The notes under the pieces: model-generated | Seen by the model: only the letters and a program-made list of their open reading frames with translations | Told to the model about the DNA's origin: nothing | Database searches by the model: none | Shown: piece by piece, positions 1 through 5,814 of the stretch | How the letters are laid out: the number at the start of each line of letters is the position of its first letter | How positions within the stretch are numbered: position 1 is the stretch's first letter | Translations under genes and position numbers: made by a program | DNA from: Cetobacterium sp. UBA6069 | Lineage (GTDB): Bacteria > Fusobacteriota > Fusobacteriia > Fusobacteriales > Fusobacteriaceae | DNA: 6,011 bases | Assembly: GCA_002428805.1 (NCBI GenBank) | Contig: DIXX01000062.1 | Coordinates: 48,939-54,949 of the forward strand | Reading direction: 5' to 3'

Positions 1-420
1 AGAAAATTCGAAGGTATTTTAGATGTTGCCATAAAAAAAGATACATACTCTTTACTTGGAGTTAAAAAGTTATTTGGAGAACATGTAAACTCTATTTTTG
101 TTGAAAACTTTGAAGAGATTGATACTGATTCTATAAAATATATTTTATCTCCTTTCGATGAAGAGATTTTAAATTTTATTCAAAATAAAAACTGGTTCCT
201 TATAAACAGTGTTTTTATAAACAATGAAACTCTTTATCTTTTTTCTAGTTTTGAAAACACTATATTAAATGACGATGATATTGCCATAGTTTTAGCTGAT
301 CATAAAATAGCCGATGATTTTATAAAATTAAATGAACATAATTTTATAAATTTATTACCTTATAATAGAGCTAAATCTTGGAGTAATTTCAAACTCTTAG
401 GTGTTATTCCTAAAAATTAA
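1..420 (+). CDS. 3' end of an unidentified protein with a degenerate S24 (LexA/UmuD-like) C-terminal region
   Basis: Frame 1 is open from the window edge to TAA at 418-420, giving the last 139 residues; the start lies outside. I do not firmly recognise the protein. Residues about 65-139 align by eye with the C-terminal domain of LexA/UmuD (peptidase S24). An N-S-V at 69-71 falls where the S-M of the nucleophile motif sits. N-D-D-D-I-A-I-V (90-97) matches the NGQVVVAR strand of LexA, L-L-P-Y-N matches LLPEN, and the terminal LLGVIPKN matches VGVIRN. The catalytic lysine of LexA would align with Asp106, so self-cleavage looks lost. Such tails usually follow a helix-turn-helix in repressors, but no DNA-binding part is visible here. 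The next gene starts 28 bases downstream with no terminator between, so they may be co-transcribed. The reading frame is secure; the family is a tentative inference. Confidence 0.75.
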   Translation, partial: RKFEGILDVAIKKDTYSLLGVKKLFGEHVNSIFVENFEEIDTDSIKYILSPFDEEILNFIQNKNWFLINSVFINNETLYLFSSFENTILNDDDIAIVLADHKIADDFIKLNEHNFINLLPYNRAKSWSNFKLLGVIPKN

Positions 421-436
421 ACACTATTTAAATAAC

Positions 437-445
437 AGGGGAGGG
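437..445 (+). promoter_or_regulatory. Ribosome binding site that sets the lipoprotein start
   Basis: AGGGGAGGG ends three bases before the ATG at 449. The same frame is open further upstream, with an ATG at 401. Starting there would put 16 extra polar and charged residues before the signal peptide and would overlap the end of the previous gene. The purine-rich site and the signal peptide beginning MFKK both point to 449. Confidence 0.8.
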
Positions 446-448
446 AAC

Positions 449-967
449 ATGTTCAAAAAATTAATAGTAATACTTTTTACTCTTTTATTTTTAGGATGTA
501 ATAGCTTATCTATTTCAAATCCTATCAATAACTCTACATCTAATGAACGAGCTACATCATCTGTTGATTCTGAAAATGAAGTAATAGGAATAGGATCTGC
601 AAAAATTGGAAGTAGTGGTACTCTTGTAGCTAACGGAAAGGCTTCACGTGAAGCAAAAGATCGTTTAAAGTCTAGAATTTTGGCTGAAGAAGATATTATC
701 TTTAAATCGTTTTTAGTTCCTGCAGATCCATATACTAAAAAAATATTATCTCCAGCTCTATCAGATTTAATGGACTATACAGCTACACAATTAGTTCAAA
801 GAGCTACTGAAAAAGATTCTTGGTCTGAAAATAACAAAGTTTATATTGTTTATAGTATGTCTAAAAGTGAAATTTTAAGTGAATCTCAAAATATTTTTAT
901 TCAATATCTTGACGATATAACTAGTAAATTTCAACTTATAAAAGAAGGAGTGAGCCAATCGCAATGA
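449..967 (+). CDS. Small lipoprotein with LPP20-like domain
   Basis: The 172-residue product begins with a lipoprotein signal peptide: MFKK, a hydrophobic stretch (residues 5-15), then F-L-G-C with Cys17 as the likely lipidated residue. Phe at -3 is slightly off the usual Leu/Val/Ile. A Ser/Asn-rich linker follows (about 18-44). The folded part starts at V-I-G-I-G-S-A (45-51) and has a helix rich in Ala, Arg and Lys (about 61-85). It ends with a W-S-E-N-N-K-V-Y-I-V-Y segment (125-135). This G-x-G/A-helix, then W...VY-strand layout resembles the LPP20 lipoprotein family, whose function is poorly known. It should be anchored in a membrane, probably the outer one. Its stop overlaps the citC start (ATGA at 964-967), so translation is probably coupled. 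A role in citrate metabolism is only suggested by position. Confidence 0.82.
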   Translation: MFKKLIVILFTLLFLGCNSLSISNPINNSTSNERATSSVDSENEVIGIGSAKIGSSGTLVANGKASREAKDRLKSRILAEEDIIFKSFLVPADPYTKKILSPALSDLMDYTATQLVQRATEKDSWSENNKVYIVYSMSKSEILSESQNIFIQYLDDITSKFQLIKEGVSQSQ

Positions 968-2001
968 TAAATATAGAAACACTAAATCTAAATAGTAACT
1001 ATCAAAAAAACGAATTAAAAGATTTTTTAAAAAAATTTGATTTAACTTTTGATGACAGCATAGATTACTCTTTAGTTATTAGAAAAGATGAGGAAATTAT
1101 CGCAACCGCATCAAAAAGTAAAAATATTATAAAATGTTTTGCTATAGATGATTCTTTAAGAGGTGAAGGAGTTACAAATACTTTAGTTACAACACTTTTA
1201 AATAAATCTTTCGATGAAGGAGTTTTCCATAATTTTGTTTTTACAAAACCGTTAAACGAAGATATTTTTAAAGGAGTTGGATTTAAATCTATTTCTAAAA
1301 CAGACAAAGTTGCCTTGCTTGAAATTGGAATGAACTCTATTGATAAAACTATTGATAAAATTAAAACTCAGCTTAACTGGCAAGAAAATAAAAATAATGG
1401 TCTTTTAATAATGAACTGCAATCCGTTTACTCTAGGGCATCAATTTCTAATAGAATACGCCTCTGAAAAAATGGACAATATTTTAATTTTAGTGGTTGAA
1501 GAGGATAAGTCATCATTTCCATTTAACGATAGAATTGAATTAGTTAGAAAAGGAACATCTCATTTGAGCAATGTTACGGTTTTACCGAGTACTGAATATG
1601 TTATATCTTCAGCTACTTTCCCAAACTATTTTCTTCGAAAAGAGGATGACTCTCTCCTTGAATTTATGAAGCTTGACACTCTCATTACTGCTGAGCACTT
1701 TTGTTCTAAATTGAACATTAATACAAGGTTTGTCGGAGAGGAACCTTACTGTAAAATTACTCAAAAGTATAACGAAACTATGATTGAAACTTTCAAAAAT
1801 TTCAACTTAAATGTTTCTATTATACCTAGAAAAGTGATGGGTGAAAAAGCTATTAGTGCTTCAAGAGTTAGAGAGCTTCTTAAAAATAACGAACTCGAAG
1901 AGTTAAAAACTTTAGTTCCTCAATCTACATTTGAGTATCTAAATTCAGAAAAAGGAAAGGAGATTGCAGAGAGAATTAAACATTCTGACTCTGTTCACTA
2001 A
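964..2001 (+). CDS. citC: [Citrate (pro-3S)-lyase] ligase (acetate:SH-citrate lyase ligase)
   Basis: CitC activates citrate lyase in the cytoplasm by using ATP and acetate to acetylate the thiol of the prosthetic group on the acyl carrier subunit CitD. The 345-residue length fits the family. Residues about 35-110 form a GNAT-like N-terminal domain with an L-R-G-E-G-V acetyl-CoA-loop motif (65-70). Residues about 145-330 form the nucleotidyltransferase-like ligase domain. Its C-N-P-F-T-L-G-H motif (152-159) contains the adenylate-binding T/H-x-G-H type signature. Further family motifs are F-V-G-E-E-P-Y-C (257-263 region) and the late I-S-A-S-R-V-R (297-303), which resembles the ISxxRVR nucleotide-binding motif. 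The ATG overlaps the lipoprotein stop, and a GAAGGAG site lies 13 bases upstream, a rather long spacing that fits coupled translation. citXG follows after 3 bases. No missing motif is seen. Confidence 0.95.
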   Translation: MINIETLNLNSNYQKNELKDFLKKFDLTFDDSIDYSLVIRKDEEIIATASKSKNIIKCFAIDDSLRGEGVTNTLVTTLLNKSFDEGVFHNFVFTKPLNEDIFKGVGFKSISKTDKVALLEIGMNSIDKTIDKIKTQLNWQENKNNGLLIMNCNPFTLGHQFLIEYASEKMDNILILVVEEDKSSFPFNDRIELVRKGTSHLSNVTVLPSTEYVISSATFPNYFLRKEDDSLLEFMKLDTLITAEHFCSKLNINTRFVGEEPYCKITQKYNETMIETFKNFNLNVSIIPRKVMGEKAISASRVRELLKNNELEELKTLVPQSTFEYLNSEKGKEIAERIKHSDSVH

Positions 2002-2004
2002 TTC

Positions 2005-3357
2005 ATGATATTTAATTTAGAAGAGTTTTTATTAATGAGAGAAAAAAGAGTCGAAATTCAAAATTCAATAATCGAAGAGTTTAATCTTCCTATTCTAGTT
2101 TTAAGAGCTAATTACCCAGGAGAAGATAAGAATAATTTTGTTCCTAAATATATTTTAGAGATTTTAAAAGATGAATTAATTGATATCTTTAATTCTGATA
2201 TTATATTTTCTAAAAAGTTAGAATCTATTGAAGGTCCTACATACATATATTCTATAAAAGCTTCTGGAAAAGAGATTAAAAAAATAGCCATGCTTGTCGA
2301 AGAAAACCACTCGCTTGGAAGATGTGTCGACATAGATGTTTTTGATTCAAATGGATATGCATTTTCTAGAAAAGATTTTGGTGGTGAGAAAAGAAAATGC
2401 CTTCTTTGTGATGATATGGCATTTGTTTGTGCACGAAAGCAAACCCATACACAAAAAGAAGTTCAAAATATAATTGAAATGAAATTAAAAAAGTATCTAG
2501 AAAATGAAAAAATAAAAACAGATATTGTTCAAACATTTTCAAACTCAGCATTAAAATCAGTTATCTTAGAGGTTTCTGCTTTTCCTTCATTTGGATTAGT
2601 TTCTCCCCAAAGCAATGGATCTCACGAAGATATGGACTTCTTTACTTTTATCGACAGCGCTTTCTCTTTAAATAACTACTTTAAAGAAGTTGTAAAAGCT
2701 GGTTTTTCAGAACTTCCAATCCATCTAATATTTAAAAAAATTAGACATATGGGTAAATTAGCTGAAAAGGATATGTTTTTAGCTACAAATAATGTAAATA
2801 CACATAAAGGTTTAATTTTTTTAATGGGAATATCTGCAGCTTGTGCAGCTAAAGTAAAATACGAAAAACTTTCTTTTGAAACTATATCTCTTTACATCAA
2901 AGAGATGTGTAAAGATATTTTAAAAGATTTCGATAATATACATTTAAAGAAAAAATTAACGCATGGAGAAAAATTATTCTTTAATCATGGAATTGTTGGA
3001 GTAAGAGGTGTAGCTAGAGATGGATTAGAGATGATTTTCAATGGAGCTATTGATATCTTTGAAAATGCTATCAAAAATAATGAGCATATAAATCACGCTA
3101 TGATAAGAACTCTAATTTATTTAATGAGTATTTTAGAGGATACAACTATTTTACACAGACATGATGTTACAGTTTTGAATCAAGTTAAAGAGATTGCAAA
3201 AAACCTAGAAAAAACATTTAAAAATAAAACTTTAGATACAGATATTTTAAAGAAGATTGAAGATGATTTTATCAGCAAAAGAATTAGTCCTGGTGGAGCT
3301 GCTGATTTGCTATCTATTACAATGTTTTTATCTTTTATAAAAAAGAATTTTGATTAA
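2005..3357 (+). CDS. citXG: Fused CitX-CitG: citrate lyase holo-ACP synthase / triphosphoribosyl-dephospho-CoA synthase
   Basis: This 450-residue protein joins two enzymes of prosthetic-group synthesis. The CitX half (about 1-170) transfers phosphoribosyl-dephospho-CoA to apo-CitD. It shows R-E-K-R (12-15), H-S-L-G-R-C-V-D-I-D-V (102-112), S-R-K-D (121-124), K-C-L-L-C (131-135), and C-A-R with a nearby histidine (142-148). The CitG half (about 175-450) makes 2'-(5''-triphosphoribosyl)-3'-dephospho-CoA from ATP and dephospho-CoA. It shows S-H-E-D-M-D (206-211), D-M-F-L-A-T (256-261), N-V-N-T-H-K-G (263-269), L-T-H-G-E (318-322) and S-P-G-G-A-A-D-L-L (428-436). Fusions of this kind are known, for example in Haemophilus. 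Several usually conserved CitG residues differ (KPGLVD, RGEA and DTN elements). No good ribosome binding site precedes 2005; translation probably re-initiates after citC. An ATG at 2035 is possible, but would cut into a region shared with E. coli CitX. Confidence 0.93.
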   Translation: MIFNLEEFLLMREKRVEIQNSIIEEFNLPILVLRANYPGEDKNNFVPKYILEILKDELIDIFNSDIIFSKKLESIEGPTYIYSIKASGKEIKKIAMLVEENHSLGRCVDIDVFDSNGYAFSRKDFGGEKRKCLLCDDMAFVCARKQTHTQKEVQNIIEMKLKKYLENEKIKTDIVQTFSNSALKSVILEVSAFPSFGLVSPQSNGSHEDMDFFTFIDSAFSLNNYFKEVVKAGFSELPIHLIFKKIRHMGKLAEKDMFLATNNVNTHKGLIFLMGISAACAAKVKYEKLSFETISLYIKEMCKDILKDFDNIHLKKKLTHGEKLFFNHGIVGVRGVARDGLEMIFNGAIDIFENAIKNNEHINHAMIRTLIYLMSILEDTTILHRHDVTVLNQVKEIAKNLEKTFKNKTLDTDILKKIEDDFISKRISPGGAADLLSITMFLSFIKKNFD

Positions 3358-3382
3358 AAAAAGAGGTCAGACCTCTTTTTTT
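3356..3382. terminator. Bidirectional intrinsic terminator between convergent genes
   Basis: AAAAAGAGGT (3358-3367) pairs perfectly with ACCTCTTTTT (3371-3380) around a three-base CAG loop, and the pairing extends by two more A-T pairs. Seven Ts (3376-3382) follow on the + strand. The seven As (3356-3362) form the U-tract on the - strand. The structure therefore works for both the cit operon and the facing Nudix gene. It starts in the citXG stop codon and reaches into the Nudix stop codon. Confidence 0.9.
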
Positions 3383-3995
3383 ATTCTAAATACTCTACTG
3401 CTGCTTTAATAATCTCTGCAGTTAAACCCCATATTACTTTATCTTCATAGATATATAAAAAAACCTCTCTTGGTGAACTTTTCCATGGAGAATGATACAT
3501 TTTAGGAAGATTTAACTCTATTGCTGGAAATACATACCTAACCCCGTTCTCTTCATAGTAAGGTCTAGTTTCTACCTCTAACTTTTCTACTCTTGGTTCA
3601 TTATTTTTAAAAAATTGAACTGGAACTAAAAAGCACTCTTCTACTTCATCTTCATTAATTTTTAGATTCATAAATTCCGATTCTTTAACAAACCCAAGAA
3701 AAGCTTCCACCATAACTCCTGAAGGAATTACTAATGTTCCTACCTTACCTTTTATATGAACACTATTTATTCCAATCTCTTCATAACACTCTCTTAAAGA
3801 CGCCTCTAAAGCTGTTTCATTTTCTTCTACTTTACCACCTGGAAATGATATATCTCCAGCTTGTCTGATTCCTTTTGCTCGTTTTTGAAATAAAAAGTAG
3901 TTTTCATCGTTTTTTTCTACAACCAAAGCTATGACTGCTGAATTAAAATATCTATCTTTTCCTATTATTTTTTCTGTAAAATCAATTTTTTTCAT
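3381..3995 (-). CDS. Nudix hydrolase, probable CoA pyrophosphatase
   Basis: This 204-residue cytoplasmic enzyme carries a complete Nudix box at residues 54-76 in the form G-x5-E-x7-R-E-x2-E-E-x-G: G54, E60, R68-E69, E72-E73, G75. The glutamates bind the catalytic metal. Just before it, F-Q-K-R-A-K-G-I-R-Q-A-G-D (36-48) running into F-P-G-G resembles the extra motif of CoA-diphosphatases (NudL/YeaB, human NUDT7/8). These split CoA into 4'-phosphopantetheine and 3',5'-ADP. The spacing is one residue shorter than the classical motif, as I recall for Gram-positive-type members. The C-terminal I-W-G-L-T-A-E (188-194) is also typical of that group. A strong AAGGAGGAGA site (4001-4010 on the reverse strand) lies 5 bases from the ATG. 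The gene stands alone, convergent with the cit operon and divergent from the fru operon. Other Nudix substrates cannot be excluded. Confidence 0.9.
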   Translation of the reverse strand: MKKIDFTEKIIGKDRYFNSAVIALVVEKNDENYFLFQKRAKGIRQAGDISFPGGKVEENETALEASLRECYEEIGINSVHIKGKVGTLVIPSGVMVEAFLGFVKESEFMNLKINEDEVEECFLVPVQFFKNNEPRVEKLEVETRPYYEENGVRYVFPAIELNLPKMYHSPWKSSPREVFLYIYEDKVIWGLTAEIIKAAVEYLE

Positions 3996-4054
3996 TTTTA
4001 TCTCCTCCTTTTCCTATTTTAACTCTTTTTTATAAAAAATCCTTCATTTTTTTA

Positions 4055-4094
4055 TTTTTGATTGTTTTTGAAAGTTTTTGAAAGAAAATGATTG
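4055..4094. repeat. Four tandem 10-bp repeats, probable FruR operator
   Basis: Four decamers sit end to end: TTTTTGATTG (4055-4064), TTTTTGAAAG (4065-4074), TTTTTGAAAG (4075-4084) and AAAATGATTG (4085-4094). The common core is T-G-A-(A/T)-(A/T)-G once per helical turn, so every copy faces the same side of the DNA. The array ends 51 bases before the repressor start and overlaps the likely -35 element. DeoR-family repressors often bind direct repeats with about one-turn spacing, so this is a good candidate for the binding site of the next gene's product. The phased T-tracts would also bend the DNA, which is an alternative or added role. The repeats are directly visible; the function is inferred. 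Confidence 0.6.
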
Positions 4095-4120
4095 ATTTTT
4101 ATTATATACTATGATAATAT
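4078..4120 (+). promoter_or_regulatory. Likely promoter of the fru operon
   Basis: TTGAAA (4078-4083) and TATTAT (4100-4105) are 16 bases apart and fit a sigma-70 type promoter. A second reading is TTGATT (4092-4097) with TAATAT (4115-4120), 17 bases apart. The region is too AT-rich to choose between them. Both lie in or next to the decamer array, which would let a bound repressor block RNA polymerase. A divergent promoter for the Nudix gene must lie between about 4011 and 4100, but no convincing -35/-10 pair stands out. Confidence 0.5.
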
Positions 4121-4131
4121 ACTTCATATAA

Positions 4132-4138
4132 AAGGAAG
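4132..4138 (+). promoter_or_regulatory. Ribosome binding site that sets the repressor start
   Basis: AAGGAAG lies 7 bases before the ATG at 4146. The frame is open back to an ATG at 4092, but those 18 codons are encoded by the -10 region and this site, and would precede the normal DeoR-family N-terminus (hydrophobic/charged, ending R-E-x-x-I-L-x-L-L). The start at 4146 is therefore preferred. Confidence 0.8.
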
Positions 4139-4145
4139 TGATTTC

Positions 4146-4889
4146 ATGTTAAATATAGAGAGAGAAAATTCTATTTTAGAACTATTAAAACAAAAAGAGA
4201 TTGTTAAAGTCCAAGAAATTGTAGAACTTCTAAAAATATCTGAAGCTACTGCTCGAAGAGATTTAGCAACTTTAGAAAAAAAAGAACTAATTAAAAGAGT
4301 CCATGGTGGAGCTATCTTAAATAACTCTTTAGATACTACAAAAGATTTCAATATTCACTTTAGAAGAAATCTTAATAAAGAGGAAAAGGAAAAAATTGCT
4401 CAACTTGCTGCTACTTTTGTTAAAAGAGATACATGTATATTCTTAGACGCTGGTACAACAACTCTTTATATGATTAAATATCTTAAAAATTTAAATGTAA
4501 AAGTTGTCACAAACGGTTTAAACCTTATTGATAAACTAGAAAAATATAATATTGAAAGTTTTTTAATCGGAGGTAAAATTAAAAGTAAAACTAGTTGTAC
4601 TGTTGGATATTCTGCAGTTCAATACTTGAAAACTTTTAACTTTGATTCTGTTTTTATAGGAGTAAATGCTCTTAATAAAGATGGATATAGCACCCCCTCT
4701 TTTGAAGAGGCTATGATTAAATCTGAAGCTATCAATAGAGGTAAAGATGTTTTCTTTCTATGTGATCATACAAAAATCGGAAAAAGCAGTTTCACAATTT
4801 TTTCAACTTTAGATAAAGGAACTCTTATCACAGATAAACCCCTTTCTAAAGAGTATCAAAATATAATAAAAGCGGAGGTCCTAAAATGA
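4146..4889 (+). CDS. fruR: DeoR-family transcriptional repressor of the fructose operon
   Basis: The 247-residue length is typical of DeoR-family sugar repressors. Residues about 1-57 form the N-terminal winged helix-turn-helix. The recognition region I-S-E-A-T-A-R-R-D-L (31-40) and the closing R-V-H-G-G-A (51-56) are hallmark motifs. Residues about 75-230 form the DeoRC sensor domain, related to sugar-phosphate isomerases. It shows D-A-G-T-T-T (101-106), V-T-N-G-L (121-125), I-G-G-K (141-144), F-I-G-V-N-A (170-175) and C-D-H-T-K-I-G (206-212). The GTTT and GGK loops are expected to bind a phosphorylated sugar. Its place directly before and overlapping fruK (ATGA at 4886-4889), ahead of a fructose PTS gene, points to fructose 1-phosphate (or 1,6-bisphosphate) as effector. 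It probably binds the decamer array upstream and represses its own operon. The family is certain; the fructose assignment rests on context. Confidence 0.92.
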   Translation: MLNIERENSILELLKQKEIVKVQEIVELLKISEATARRDLATLEKKELIKRVHGGAILNNSLDTTKDFNIHFRRNLNKEEKEKIAQLAATFVKRDTCIFLDAGTTTLYMIKYLKNLNVKVVTNGLNLIDKLEKYNIESFLIGGKIKSKTSCTVGYSAVQYLKTFNFDSVFIGVNALNKDGYSTPSFEEAMIKSEAINRGKDVFFLCDHTKIGKSSFTIFSTLDKGTLITDKPLSKEYQNIIKAEVLK

Positions 4890-5800
4890 TATATACATTA
4901 ACTTTAAATCCTGCAATAGATTATTTCTTATCCTTTGACTCTTTCGTTGAAGGAAATCTAAATACACCTACTGAAACTTACAAACTTCCAGGTGGAAAAG
5001 GAATTAATGTTTCTAAAATTTTAAAAAACTTTAACACAGACTCAATCTGCCTTGGATTTATTGGTGGATTCACAGGAGATTTCATTAAATCTACTTTAGA
5101 AAATGATGGATTAGATACTAAATTCTTTAATATTAAAGAAGATACTCGTATCAATATTAAAATCAATAACAACGGTCTTGAAAGTGAAATAGCTGGTACT
5201 TCACCTACTATAGAAAAAGATAATTTAGAAGAGTTATTCAACTTCTTAAAAACTAATCTAAAAAGTGGAGATATTTTAGCTCTTTCAGGAAGTGTCCCTG
5301 CATCAATATCAACATCTATATACGCTGATATAATCGAAACTATTCCTAAGGATGTTAAGGTTATTTTAGATACTAGAGGATTACCTTTTGAAGTTGCTTT
5401 ACAAAAAGGTGTATTTTTAATCAAGCCAAATCAAGATGAAATAAATGAATTTTTCCATTCAAATTTCTCTACAAACGAAGAGCTAATTGAAGCTGGAAAA
5501 AAACTACAAACTATGGGTGCTGAAAATGTTTTAATCTCTCTTGGAGCTAAAGGATCTATCTTTATAACTCAAGACGATATATATATTAGTGGTGTACCAA
5601 AAGGAAAATTAATAAGCTCGAACGGTTCTGGAGATTCTATGATTGGTGGTTTTATCTATGGACTTAATCAAAATTTATCACTAGATAAATGTTATGAACT
5701 AGGTATAGCTTCTGGTAGTGCTACTGCTTTTTCTAAAGGTTTAGCTACTTTTGAAACTATGCAAAATTTACTAAAAGAAATTAAAATAAATAAATTATAA
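4886..5800 (+). CDS. fruK: 1-phosphofructokinase
   Basis: FruK phosphorylates the fructose 1-phosphate delivered by the fructose PTS, using ATP, to give fructose 1,6-bisphosphate for glycolysis. The 304-residue protein is full length for the PfkB/ribokinase fold. Visible motifs are the N-terminal T-L-N-P-A-I-D (6-12), the first PfkB signature G-G-K-G-I-N-V-S (36-43), L-S-G-S-V-P (133-138), K-P-N-Q-D-E (180-185), and the second signature N-G-S-G-D-S (246-251) with Asp250 as catalytic base. The segment that often reads N-x-P-G-P in this subfamily is A-G-T-S-P here (103-107), a mild departure. A GGAGGT site lies 6 bases before the ATG, which overlaps the repressor stop. The PTS gene follows after 14 bases. 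Tagatose-6-phosphate kinase (LacC) is a close relative, but the fructose PTS context favours FruK. Confidence 0.93.
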   Translation: MIYTLTLNPAIDYFLSFDSFVEGNLNTPTETYKLPGGKGINVSKILKNFNTDSICLGFIGGFTGDFIKSTLENDGLDTKFFNIKEDTRINIKINNNGLESEIAGTSPTIEKDNLEELFNFLKTNLKSGDILALSGSVPASISTSIYADIIETIPKDVKVILDTRGLPFEVALQKGVFLIKPNQDEINEFFHSNFSTNEELIEAGKKLQTMGAENVLISLGAKGSIFITQDDIYISGVPKGKLISSNGSGDSMIGGFIYGLNQNLSLDKCYELGIASGSATAFSKGLATFETMQNLLKEIKINKL

Positions 5801-5814
5801 TCGGGAGGATAATC

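Noticed and set aside
241..267. S-F-E-N-T-I-L-N-D-D-D-I (residues 83-94) as an S24/signal-peptidase S-M-E-P-T-I-x-x-G-D motif
   Set aside because: The local match is attractive, but it leaves only 23 residues to the lysine position against 37 in LexA. The alternative register with Ser70 fits the rest of the domain better.
401..448. Upstream extension of the lipoprotein from the ATG at 401
   Set aside because: It overlaps the previous gene's end, lacks a ribosome binding site, and would put charged residues ahead of the signal peptide. The ATG at 449 has a strong site.
1065..2551. Three short - strand frames (1065-1307, 2112-2333, 2366-2551)
   Set aside because: All are antisense to citC or citXG, low in complexity, and without recognisable domains.
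4011..4054. A - strand TATAAA (around 4027-4033) as -10 for the Nudix gene
   Set aside because: No acceptable -35 lies at the right distance, and such hexamers occur by chance in this AT-rich stretch.
4092..4145. Upstream extension of the DeoR-family repressor from the ATG at 4092
   Set aside because: These codons cover the promoter -10 region and the ribosome binding site, and DeoR proteins normally start at the equivalent of 4146.
4978..5424. A 148-codon open frame on the - strand inside fruK
   Set aside because: It lies wholly antisense to a well-supported kinase gene, has Ile/Leu/Ser-rich composition typical of a shadow frame, and shows no recognisable motif.
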